Assembly (NCBI GenBank): GCA_950295325.1
Contig: OX485804.1
Span: 26,720,001 to 26,784,000, forward strand
DNA: 64,000 nt
From: Polytrichum commune
Taxonomy: Eukaryota > Streptophyta > Polytrichopsida > Polytrichales > Polytrichaceae
Reading direction: 5' to 3'
A model generated the notes under the pieces. It was given only the letters and a program-made list of their open reading frames with translations. It was not told the DNA's origin and ran no database searches. Both the position numbers and the translations under genes were made by a program. Below, piece by piece: positions 1-10,000 of this stretch. The stretch's first letter is position 1, and every line of letters begins with the position of its first letter.

Positions 1-246
1 GCAAACGCACCGAAAAAATACTCTTCGCACAATTAAGTCAGTCCCGTTAAATCCCACAAATTCGAGAGTTTTGTTAAAAACCTCCTGCCCTCGGAAGAAG
101 GTGGAAAACGCATTGTCCCATAATTTCATTCTACAGTCCTCGATATATGCAGCCAAGGTCAAGGGCTCGCTGGGTATATCAAAGTTGATAGCCAGTCTGT
201 CTTGGTGCAAAGTGTCTTCAAAGATAATGGAAGCCTGATCGGATAT
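1..246 (-). pseudogene. Partial exon of the broken minus-strand gene, running off the window edge
   Basis: Read on the minus strand, this stretch is open from a good splice acceptor (ttctacag, AG at 247-248) to base 1. It encodes about 82 residues, starting ISDQASIIFEDTLHQDRLAI and later containing AAYIEDCRMKLWDNAF. I do not recognise the domain. It lies downstream, in gene direction, of the exons at 445-618 and 16203-17717, so it is probably a later exon of the same gene. The reading phase from the 445-618 exon does not join cleanly, so an exon may be missing from my model or an indel may be present. Bases 247-444 look like intron. Confidence 0.45.
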
Positions 247-444
247 CTGTAGAAATAGAGTGAGCAAGGCCGAGAGCAAGAATGAGAACAAAACTGATTC
301 ATATATTGAAATCAGAGTGAGTAAGACCAAGAGAAAGGCCGAATTAATGTAAGTGCTCAAAGCATGTCACACATAACTAAAGGGTACATAGGGGGATATG
401 TACTCACTCCTTCCCAAAAACATGCCTTGGATAGGAATGCCTAC

Positions 445-618
445 AATTTCTCCTCGTTGGTGGGTTTAGTTGGCAGTTTGCGGGCCTCACGGGTTGATGC
501 AGAGGAATTGAAATATTCCAACCATTTGATTTTAGAAGCGGGTGATGCTTTTGCAGTAGCGATCAACTGCAATTTCTCTAAGTTGAACTCCGGTGTAATT
601 GAGTTAAGAGTATAGTGA
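445..618 (-). pseudogene. 3' half of an exon split by a solo LTR
   Basis: The open frame reads YTLNSITPEFNLEKLQ and on through ASKIKWLEYFNSS to a possible donor at 443-444. Its 5' half is on the other side of the LTR: at 16203-16220 the sequence after a ttcacag acceptor encodes IARH. The two halves are in the same frame once the LTR and one copy of the 5-bp duplication are ignored, so the insertion fell between a His and a Tyr codon. The product is unrecognised; the segment is hydrophilic and probably helical. Confidence 0.6.
614..618. repeat. Target-site duplication (agtga) of the old solo LTR, left copy
   Basis: The bases agtga directly precede TGTGAGCCC at 619. The identical five bases at 16203-16207 directly follow the LTR end CCTCACA at 16202. 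A 5-bp duplication is the usual size for LTR retrotransposons. Confidence 0.85.
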
Positions 619-987
619 TGTGAGCCCAAAATGGTGCCCACATGTGTTCTTAATCCTTTGAAGCCATTAGAAGTTATGTTTTGATATTTTATTATTATTC
701 ACAAAAATATAAAAAGAGTGAGGCTTGAGTGAAATTATGTTTAGACCTTAGGCTTGTGTGGAGTGGTTGATTAGAAGTTTAGCGGTGTGAAGAAAGTTCC
801 TTAGTTAGGTGAGCGTAGTGTGTGGTGAACCAATGGTAGCTCCTTGAGTTAAATGTTTGAATTAGGATCTATGTTGTTGGTTTAAGAGTTGAAGGCTTAA
901 AGGATAGGAGGAGAGCCTACAAAGTAGGAAATGATCAAAAGGCTTATCTTGAGCCTTGGGGGTGCTCACCTCCTCCCTTTCACCTCA

Positions 988-997
988 CTATATAACC
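988..997 (+). promoter_or_regulatory. TATA-like box of the old LTR
   Basis: The motif ctatataacc is followed by a CT-rich tract. The related young LTR has a matching TATA-like box at the equivalent place on its own coding strand (3895-3905, minus), which supports it as a U3 promoter element. Confidence 0.45.
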
Positions 998-1189
998 CTC
1001 ACTCTCCTCTCTCTCTCTCTCTCTCTTTCCTTCGTGCTCCTTGGCACCCCATGTGTTATAAGTGTGGGTGTATGGGAAGCAAAAGAGGAGCACGTGCGTG
1101 TGCAAGGTTTCAAGGTGAAGAACCAAGACTAATTAGTCTTGAAGTTAGCTTCACATTGTTGGATGTAGTCTTGTATTTAAGGCATTTAG

Positions 1190-2186
1190 TGTCGCGCACC
1201 TCTCCATGAGGAGTGCCCGAAACACCATGGGCACAAGGGGGACCCCGGAGTGACACCCGGGACTTGTGGCGCCGTTGGTGAGAGGGCCCAAGTGATCCTA
1301 GTGTGGGTGAGGGCCCCGGGCGTTGGGAACGCCTCCCACCCACGGAGACTAGGAGGCACAAGGGTAAGGCCATGAGTTATGCGTAGCTCATGGCGTGGTG
1401 ATTCTAAAAAGCTCGAGAACACCTCAATCAGAGGTGTGAGCTAGGAGTTATGGCCATTTGAGTGGGGCGCTGTCCCGGGACAGCGCCCTGGTACAGCAGT
1501 GCCTGGGAGTGATTCCCGGGACTGCCAAGCTTCAAACAGGCATAACTTGCTCAAGACTTGCTCAAATGGGGCAAGTGAGGAGTCCATCGGCATCTACGTG
1601 AAGCGTAGATGAGGATGGAGTGGTTGGTTGTTATGATCAGACATCATACAAGGAAGTTATGATGGTCTGAAGCTGCTGGGGGGGTTCTAGGCCCAGCAGC
1701 TAAAGGAAAATGTCCACTTGGCCCCAACTCTTGGTAGAGAGACAAGAGGTTGGTTGACGGTGGGGTAGGGGCCCCGCGTAGAGTCCTAGAGGCTTATATG
1801 GGTGAGGTGGTGTGGCCTCACCCACCCGAGGCCGAACGGCACGGCCTCCATTGGCATTGGCCTAATGTGAGGCCATAGTTGCCTAGTATGGTTCGGGTTG
1901 TTGTAGTGTTGCTCCGGCTACGCGATGATCAACATGAGATTGGACTTCCATGGATGGAAGTCCACATCCAAGGATTGGTTACCGATTAAAGGGGTTGGTT
2001 ACCGATTGAAGGGGTGAGTCCCGAAAGCAAAGTAGGAGGGTTGGTTCCCCTCCTATGAACTATAAGGTCCGGGGTGAGAGGAGCTAACCATTAGCATGGC
2101 GGTATGCGAAGGGTTAGCGCTCGTAACCTTTGCTAGGAATTGAAAATTGGCAAGATGGTCAAGGGGGGCTAGCAAGGGTTGCGACA
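1190..2186 (+). mobile_element. Solo LTR, TGTCGC family, copy 1
   Basis: It begins TGTCGCGCACCTCTCCATGA and ends gggttgcgaca, so it has TG...CA ends inside the short inverted repeat TGTCGC/GCGACA. It is flanked by a perfect 5-bp duplication, tttag (1185-1189 and 2187-2191). Length is 997 bp. It holds a 24-bp perfect palindrome at 1465-1488 (arm GGGCGCTGTCCC), a second palindrome around a Nco-like ccatgg near 1950 and a TATA-like ttatatg near 1794. No coding potential is evident: GC-rich open frames in it are shared by all copies and look incidental. Confidence 0.85.
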
Positions 2187-2389
2187 TTTAGATACAAGAG
2201 CTTAGCTTATATTGTTCAACTTCTAGCATTTAGATTTATAGTATTTAGATTTATAGTGTTTAGGCGTATGGTGTTTAGATTTATCACATTTAACTTGTGG
2301 CATCTAGATTTATAGAATTTAGAATTATGTTAGATTAATAACACTTAATTTTGGGTTTAGTATAACGCTGGTTCAATCCAGCTTATTTA

Positions 2390-3059
2390 TTGCAGGCTCA
2401 ACCAGTTCGACTAAGCTGGTTTACTACAGCTCAAGCCAGTTAGACTAAGCTAGTTTACTGCAGGCTCAAGCCAGTTAGACTAAGCTGGTTTACTACGGTT
2501 CAAGCCAGTTAGACTAAGCTGGTTTACTGCGGCTCAAGCCAGTTAGACTAAGCTGTTTTACTGAGGCTCAAGCAAGTTGGACTAAGCTGGTTTACCGCTG
2601 CTCAAGCCAGTTAGACTAAGATATTTTACTGAGGCTCAAGCCAGTTGGACTAAGCTGGTTTACTGCTGCTCAAGCCAGTTAGACTAAGCTGTTTTACTGT
2701 AGGCTCAACCAGTTCGACTAAGTTGGTCTACTGCAGGCTCAAGCCAGTTAGACTAAGCTGGTTTACTGCGGCTCAAGCCAATTAGACTAAGCTGGTTTGC
2801 TACAGCTCAAGCCAGTTAGACTAAGCCGGTTTACTGCAGGCTCAAGCCAGTTAGACTAAGCTGGTTTACTACGGTTCAAGCCAGTTAGACTAAGCTGGTT
2901 TACTGCGGCTCAAGCCAGTTAGACTAAGCTGTTTTACTGAGGCTCAAGCAAGTTGGACTAAGCTGGTTTACCGCTGCTCAAGCCAGTTAGACTAAGCTAT
3001 TTTACTGAGGCTCAAGCCAGTTGGACTAAGCTGGTTTACTGCTGCTCAAGCCAGTTAGA
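2390..3059. repeat. 34-bp minisatellite inside the old LTR, left part
   Basis: This is a tandem array of a unit of about 34 bp, consensus ctcaagccagttagactaag followed by ctggtttactgcgg. Variant monomers repeat in the same order with a period near 376 bp, giving a higher-order repeat of about 11 monomers. The array is cut at 3059 by the gypsy element and resumes at 13342. Confidence 0.9.
3055..3059. repeat. Target-site duplication (ttaga) of the gypsy element
   Basis: The bases ttaga lie directly before the LTR start TGTGAGGCC at 3060. The same bases at 13342-13346 lie directly after the other LTR end CTCACA. Joining the flanks restores a normal minisatellite monomer. Confidence 0.92.
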
Positions 3060-3199
3060 TGTGAGGCCAAACCCCCCACCCTTAAGCGTCCGTAGTCCGA
3101 GTAGTGGGTTTGGGCTCACATTCCTCCGCGGTATTGGATTTGGACTTGGATGAGTCCATAGTGCAAGGTTCACCCTTCAAGTGGTCTTGGATTTAACTA

Positions 3200-3390
3200 G
3201 CTCCTTCATAAACCCAGCTCCTTCATAAACCCAGCTTCTTAGCTTCTAACTAAACAAACCCAGGTCCTTCATAAACCCAGCTTCTTAGCTTCTAACTAAA
3301 CAAACCCAGGTCCTTCATAAACCCAGGTCCTTAGCTTCTAACTAAACAAACCCAGCTCCTTCATAAACCCAGCTCCTTCATGAACCCACA
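3200..3390. repeat. LTR-internal minisatellite (tccttcataaacccag units)
   Basis: Alternating short and long units are repeated in tandem: ctccttcataaacccag, and the same with ttcttagcttctaactaaac added. The same array is in the partner LTR at about 11937-12127. It differs from the 34-bp array in the related old LTR although both lie in the same half of the LTR. Confidence 0.85.
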
Positions 3391-3894
3391 ACTTTGTAGT
3401 TGTAATCCCCAACTACCTCACTAATTATTCAAGCCCTTAACTAATCTTCCTACCTAATTTCCCTAATTCTACTAACAACCCCTTTCTAATCACACAATTC
3501 TTCTCTAATCCTAAAATCCTAAAATCCTAGAGAGGAGAGGGGGAGAGAGAATTTCCTAACTTCACTAAGACTAACTAATCCACACAAGTATATTTTTGCA
3601 CTCATCACAACATCAAGTGCTCAACTCTTAAACATGGAACTTGCAACCACGTGTATTCAAAACATGAACTTTAAGTACCACAAATTGGAATCATGAATTA
3701 ACTTTAAAATCCTTCACGTCAACACTAATTCTACCAAGAGGTCAAGCCCTCTTCAAGGCTAACAAGCCTTGGCTCTCAAACTAAAAACTAAGCACACACA
3801 TGTGCTCCAATATGGCTTCCCACACCCACACTTATAACTCGTGGGGTGCCTTGGAGCACAAAGGAAAGAGAGGATGAGTGAGGGAAGAATGAGG

Positions 3895-3905
3895 GATTAT
3901 ATAGT
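3895..3905 (-). promoter_or_regulatory. TATA-like box of the gypsy LTR
   Basis: On the minus strand the sequence is ctatataatc, preceded by the run to the Leu/Ser-poor GC segment and followed by a pyrimidine-rich tract. The matching copy in the 5' LTR near 12632-12642 would drive the element's RNA. Confidence 0.45.
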
Positions 3906-4665
3906 AAGCTTGAGGGAGTGAGCACCCTCAAGGCTCACGATAAGCCCTTGAGATTTCCTCCTACTTAGTAGGCGCCAATCCTATCTTCTAAGTCTTCCTC
4001 CCTCAAATGATCAACAAGGATCCTAATTCGAACATTTAACTAGCCTTGGCTTTCTACCTACCACACTTTACCAAACTTGGGATGCTTCAACCCAAACTTA
4101 GCCTCCTTCGCTTTCCGCCGCCATAACTTTCTTCCCTTACTTTCCCAAATCGTCGCTCACCACTTAATTCAAACCACGATGCTTAACTCGTGATTTGATT
4201 GGTGCTTTGAGAATTTGCTTATCCTCCACCTTGCATTCTTCCTTGGGCCTTCCCCATTAAGTGGCCATGATGAGGTGGTCCACTTGTACGCTCCATGTGA
4301 TCCTCCATTCATCCCAATTCGAAAGCACTTGCCTCTTGAGTCACTTTGGTTGTCTCCATCCATTTGTACTAGCCTACTCACTAACTACTCAATCCAAGTT
4401 CTCCTTACCTATCCTCATTCACTCAAATCCTTCCGAAGGTAAAAACACAATAACAACTCACATCCTAGCCTCTTACAACATGGTACTTCTAAGACTAACA
4501 TTTCACTCTTTTTATATTTTTGTGAAGTAACATGCTACTTCAAAGTGCATCAACTAACGTTTCAAGGGTCTAAGACTAAATGTGGGCACCCTTTTGGGCT
4601 CACATAATTGGCGACCATCGGGGGATGAATCCAAACATCTCTTGCTCCAAGGGTAAGTTGCCTAG

Positions 4666-7065
4666 TCAAGCTCGGTACTCCTTACATCTACTTCCCGATG
4701 TACGGGTAGGAAAGAGCTCACCATTCAACGTTTCCAATTGAATTGAATTATTAGGAAAGACCTCATAGACAAGGTAAGGTCCTAACCATACCGCATCGAA
4801 TTTCGCCGGAAATTCAAGCTTTCGTGCGTCTTGAATCATGACCATCATTCCCGGTGTTAGGGCCCTTCTCTTATGTCGTTTGTCGAAAGTAATCTTTCTC
4901 CTTCTTTGGATTGCCTCAATATGTTGAGCCGCCATTCTCCTCCCTTCGTCAAGTGCTTCCAAATCGGTGAGTCGATTTCGTAAGGATTGACTTTCGGTAA
5001 GTCTCGTACTCACGGCCACCCTAAGTGACTCGACTTCATATTCGATTGGTAGTGTCGCTTCAAGACCATAGACTAAGGAAAATGGTGTAGCACGCGTAGT
5101 TACCTTATAGGTTGTACGGTATGCCCAAAGTGCCGCCGTTAGTTTCGTATCCCAATCCCGCTTCGAGTCTATAACCGTCTTGCGTAGTATACTCACCAAA
5201 ATTCCGTTAACCCTTTCCGTTTGTCCATTGGTTTGTGGGTGGTAGGGAGTAGTCTTCCGGTGATCAATTTTAAATTTCTCTGTCATCTCTCGAATCAAGT
5301 CATTCAAAAAGTGAGTACCCCTATCGCTTACTAGGATCTTCGGCACCCCGAACCGCGAAATTATGTTTTCGTACATAAATGTTGCCGCGTGTTCCGCCGT
5401 GTCGGTCTTCACCGCTTTGGCTTCCGCCCACTTGGTGAGGTACTCGGTTGCCACCACAATATATTTCATTCCTTTTGAAGATTGGGGATGGACCTCACCC
5501 ACATAGTCGATGCCCCATTTTTCGAAAGGAATTAAGGGTAATGATACATGTAAAGGCATCTCCATTCTAAGGTCGTCTCGGGCATACCGTTGGCAAGCGT
5601 CGCATTTCCTTACATAGTCATGGGCGTCCTTAAATAGTGTAGGCCAAAAGTAGCCCGCTCTAAGTATTTTTTGCCCGGTGAGTTGACCCGAGAAGTGACC
5701 GCCGCAAGCGCTATCGTGGCAAGCGATTAAAATCGCTTCAACCTCCGTTTTTGACACGCATCGTCGTAAAATACCATCGGACCCCCTTCTAAACAACCTA
5801 TGGCCCACTACAACAAATTGCCTACTATTTACCCTCACCTTCCTTCTCTCTTCTTTTGTCCACTCTTTGGGCAACTTGTGGGTTGTTAGAAATTCCACTA
5901 TGCCCGCATACCACTCCGGTGTAGAAGTGACCACAAAGAGGCTATCATCTACTAACATATCATTTACCGGATTTTTTCCTATCTCCTCCGACAACCTAGA
6001 CAAGTGGTCCGCTTGTAAATGCATACGACCCGGTTTATATTCCACCGTGTAGTCGAATTCTTCTAATAACAAAACCCACCTAGCTAACCTACCACTTAAC
6101 TCCGCCTTGTTAATTAGATACTTGATAGCCATGTGGTCAACAAAAAATACAACCGGGTTGCACATGAGGTAATGCCTAAACTTTTTAACGGAAAACACCA
6201 TGGCTAGGCACTCCCTCTCCGTTGTAGAGTAGTTTCTTTCGGCGGGGGTCAATTGCTTACTCGCATAAGCTATAGGTTGATCCTTCTCTTTTTCTCCCGT
6301 TGCTTGACAAAGCGCACTCCCTATTGCCACATTACTAGCATCACAATAGACGTGAAAAGGTTTACCCCAATTGGGTGGTATCAACACCGGATAGGTGCTC
6401 AACCTATCCCGCAATTCCTCAAAGGCTTTTTGACAAGCATCCGTCCACTCGAATTTGACATCCTTTTTGAGCAAATGGGTAATGGGCACCGCTATCTTTG
6501 AAAAATTAGGAATAAGTTCCCGGTACCATCCCACATGTCCTAACAACTTAGAGATCCCCTTGGAATTGGTTGGAGTTGCCAAGTCGCTTATGGCCGCAAT
6601 CTTATCCGGATCGGGTTCTCTACCTTTTTCACTAACAACATAACCCAACAACACTCCCTTATTCACTCCCAAAAATGTCTTATCCGGGTTCAATGCTAAC
6701 CTCATCTTCCTACACCTAACCAATGCCTCCCTAACACAATGTAGGTGATCATCCACATTACTTTGTGTGCTAAAATCGTCCACAAAGACGGTCATGGATT
6801 TGAACAACAAGTCGGTGAAGATATACATTACTAATCGTTGGAAAGTAGCCGGGGCATTACATAACCCAAATGGCATCACTACCCACACAAAAGTACCCCA
6901 AGGTGTAGTAAAAGCCGTTTTATGGATATCTTGGAGGGCTATGGAAATTTGATTATAACCCGCATACCCATCCATAAAGGTATATCGCGAATGACCTCCA
7001 ACCTCCTCAAGCAACAAGGTGATAAAAGGTAAGGGGAAGTGATCCTTTTGTGTGCACGAATTCAA
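4666..7065 (-). CDS. pol: Ty3/gypsy pol: reverse transcriptase, RNase H, integrase
   Basis: The 799-residue frame covers most of the polyprotein's catalytic part. In order it shows the RT core (YAGYNQI, MPFGLCNAPATFQRL, catalytic box FVDDF), the RNase H start (FHVYCDASNVAIGSAL), the integrase HHCC zinc finger (about residues 450-500, ending KCDACQRYA) and the integrase core with WGIDYVG, VSDRGTHF and TERVNG for the D, D and E. The protein then makes cDNA and inserts it. No chromodomain is visible before the stop at 4666. The frame's first Met is not a true start: the RT N-terminus is in the 7070-10906 frame, separated by a one-base shift at the A9 run 7100-7108. Only 61 bp separate the stop from the 3' LTR. 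Confidence 0.93.
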   Translation of the reverse strand: MNSCTQKDHFPLPFITLLLEEVGGHSRYTFMDGYAGYNQISIALQDIHKTAFTTPWGTFVWVVMPFGLCNAPATFQRLVMYIFTDLLFKSMTVFVDDFSTQSNVDDHLHCVREALVRCRKMRLALNPDKTFLGVNKGVLLGYVVSEKGREPDPDKIAAISDLATPTNSKGISKLLGHVGWYRELIPNFSKIAVPITHLLKKDVKFEWTDACQKAFEELRDRLSTYPVLIPPNWGKPFHVYCDASNVAIGSALCQATGEKEKDQPIAYASKQLTPAERNYSTTERECLAMVFSVKKFRHYLMCNPVVFFVDHMAIKYLINKAELSGRLARWVLLLEEFDYTVEYKPGRMHLQADHLSRLSEEIGKNPVNDMLVDDSLFVVTSTPEWYAGIVEFLTTHKLPKEWTKEERRKVRVNSRQFVVVGHRLFRRGSDGILRRCVSKTEVEAILIACHDSACGGHFSGQLTGQKILRAGYFWPTLFKDAHDYVRKCDACQRYARDDLRMEMPLHVSLPLIPFEKWGIDYVGEVHPQSSKGMKYIVVATEYLTKWAEAKAVKTDTAEHAATFMYENIISRFGVPKILVSDRGTHFLNDLIREMTEKFKIDHRKTTPYHPQTNGQTERVNGILVSILRKTVIDSKRDWDTKLTAALWAYRTTYKVTTRATPFSLVYGLEATLPIEYEVESLRVAVSTRLTESQSLRNRLTDLEALDEGRRMAAQHIEAIQRRRKITFDKRHKRRALTPGMMVMIQDARKLEFPAKFDAVWLGPYLVYEVFPNNSIQLETLNGELFPTRTSGSRCKEYRA

Positions 7066-7069
7066 TTTC

Positions 7070-10000
7070 CTATAGTCGACACAAACCCTTAATTTCCCAT
7101 TTTTTTTTCTTTACTAAGACCATAGGAGAAACCCAATCCGTGATTTCCACCGGCTTGATAAACCCGGCCTTCAATAACCTTTCCAATTCCGCTTTCACCA
7201 ACAATTGCAATTGAGGATTCATCCTCCTCTCCTTTTGTCTAATTGGCCTCGCCCCCGGAATTAAAGGAATCCGGTGCTCTACCATTTCCCTAGGAATTCC
7301 CTTAAGCTCATCGTAGGACCATGCAAAAGTATCACTAAACTCATCCACCAAATTGCTATACTCCCTAACCTCTTTCTCCCCCAATTTGGAGCCCATCTTC
7401 ATTTGTCGGGTTTTTCCATTCTTTAATTTCACATCCACGTACCGCCAATCCGCTTCCGACACATGTGCTTGTTCCTCTTTGTTCCGATACCAATCGGAAG
7501 GCACATTGGGGTAATCTTTCACATCTTGACCTACAACTATCCCCGTAGACGTGGTCTTGAAATGTAAAGGCTCCTCCAATTTCGATGACTCAATAATCAC
7601 ATCCTCCTCTTGAGTCCCATCTACATGAATTAAACTAACCTCACCCTCTTCCACGTCATCTACCCAAGGTGTTAACCCACCGCTAACCCACTCTTCCTCG
7701 GTGAGCACCTCACATGGCTCCAACAATGAGCCCTCTCCTAAACTAACACTAGGAAATTCACTCCCTAAGCCTACTTGGTGAAATGTAACCATTACATCAA
7801 CCTCGGACTCGGGGTACTCCCTTAGCCATTGGGCATAATCCCCATTATCCCCATAATTGTAAAAATTAGGACCTAGACTTCCCGAGCCCGAATCTATAAC
7901 AACCCTTTGACCTTCGGGATGGACGACTCCCACCAATGCCTTGCCAATCTCATTCTCGTTTAAGTCATCAATTTCCTTCTCCAATGGCAAATACATCTCC
8001 TTCTTCATCCATCCTTCTAATGAACCAATGGACACTATGACCCTATTACCCTCCGGACCATAAGTGATGGATGGTTTAGGTCCACCCCAATTGACCATAG
8101 CATTCGCCATCCGCAACCAAGGCCTACCTAGCAAAATGGGAAAGGTGTCCTTGTTGGAGTGCATTTTAATGACATGGAAGGTGACCAAGTACTCCTCACC
8201 TCCCGTAGTCATTCTACAATCCTTGATCATCCCCAAAGGCGTAGTCGAACTTTGATTTGCCATATTTATGACCAAAGGTGAAGGCCCCGTGAGTCCAAGT
8301 CCCAATTTTTTCATAGTATCCTCCGGTAGTATATTTAGACTACTCCCTCCGTCGACTAGCACATTAGGAACCACCTTATCTACTATAACAACTTCTATTT
8401 CTATAGCTTTCACGTCTCTTCCACCTTGTGATTGGATCCTAGCGGCTATTTTAGCTTTCACCTTCCTCATCCTCTTGTGTACCGGCATTCCCTCCTTTAA
8501 TGTTTTCCTTGCCGTGGGTGAAATTTCCAATAGTTGGCCGAAAGTAATATCCGCCTTGAGTGTACTAAGGTCCGCCCACAAGTCGTACCCGGTAGATCTT
8601 TCCACCTTAGAATTACCCACTACGTCGAATTCGTCTACGGGAACCCCCGGTCCTTCCCATTCACCCACATCGCTATTATCCAAGTCATGTACCGCATTAG
8701 TCCTCTCCCTATCTTGTAAAATTATATTTTCCCTCTCCACATCCTTAGTAGCTCTTCTAGCTACCCTATCCAACTCGGAGAGATTAATCTCTTCATCCGA
8801 AGAGTAATTTCCTTGCTCTCCTATTCCTACCTCCAACGGGGCATCCCCTCTCCTAGCCCTAGTAGTTACCGCTAGTGCAGGTGCTTCTTCAACCACACCC
8901 TTACCCTTCACTAACTCATATGTAATAGCATTGGTGTGAGGAGGCCATTGACTTTGCTCCTCTCCAATTCTCGTTGGGAGAGGAAGCATGTCATCACATG
9001 TGGCCTCCAACACTCCATCCATGAACCTAACATCTTGGGAGTTAGATGGTCCCGGATCCGTTGGAGGCGCTTGTCTCCCGTTACTACCATTAGGTGGAAC
9101 TCCTTGTCTATTTTGTATTGGAATGTAACCGGTTGTAGTTTGCAAGCCCGCCGGTGGATGAAAAGTTTGCCTAGCATTACTATGGTCATAGTATAAGTTA
9201 GGTGGCCTAAGTTCATTGGCCGGTACTCCTTGTGGCCTAGCGCCTCGCATATTATCCCTTGCTTGTTGTTGTGGATTAGCCACCGGGTAAGGGACATTAA
9301 TTATTTTGTCCGGTTGGCGACACGTATCCGAGGGATGACTTCCTCCACAATTGCTACAATTAAACTCTTGACCTTCGGACCAACATTGTCCTTGAGCGTG
9401 CCACCTTCCACAAAAGGGATGAAATTCCTTCTTCTCTAAATTTTGGCCACCTTGCCCTCTAGGTTGTGGTCCTCTATTGCTTCCATTTCCATAGTGAGGT
9501 GGCGCTTGACCTCGTTGATTTTGTTGAGGTGGGTTACCGTTTCCTCTTTGGTCACGGTTTTGTCCACTTCTACAAAATTGACGCGTGTGGCCCGGTTGGC
9601 CACATTGGACACACCATAATCCGGAAGAATGCCTACCCGACTCAACCGGGGGTGGAGGCCCCGGTTGTTGACTCCGGATCATTAATGACATTTGATCCGT
9701 GAGGCTTTGCATTTGTTTTATCATAGCCTCTTGGAATCCTAGTTGGCTAGCACCTAGTCTTCTCTCAACCTCCTCCAAGTGTGGATCCGTTCTAGGGGCC
9801 GGTAGTGCCAAAAGAGGTGCCGGTTCCCTAACCGCTAAAGGTCGGGGACCGGTGTCCACAATGGCATATGGAATTTGGTCCTCATACTTAGCGGGTTCTA
9901 CCGCTACCACCCTAGGGCGTATGGGGATGAATTGTGGGATCAATTCATCCTCCCTTCTCCATAGCCTTTCGTGATCTTTATCCAAGTTTTCAATATCTCT

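Larger units (their letters stand above)
3060..4604 (-). repeat. 3' LTR of the gypsy element
   Basis: It runs TGTGAGGCC to GGGCTCACA on the plus strand. On the element's own strand it starts TGTGAGCCC and ends CCTCACA. It contains a minisatellite of tccttcataaacccag units (about 3200-3390) and a TATA-like box at 3895-3905. It is nearly identical to 11797-13341. Confidence 0.93.

Noticed and set aside
1110-1422. GC-rich minus-strand frames at the start of each TGTCGC-family LTR (also near 14022, 15028 and 60590)
   Set aside because: They are present in every copy at the same place of a noncoding LTR, without known domains. The flanking TG...CA ends and duplications explain the sequence.
8268-8807. 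179-residue plus-strand frame inside the gypsy element
   Set aside because: It is antisense to the protease-region coding frame, with no recognised domain.
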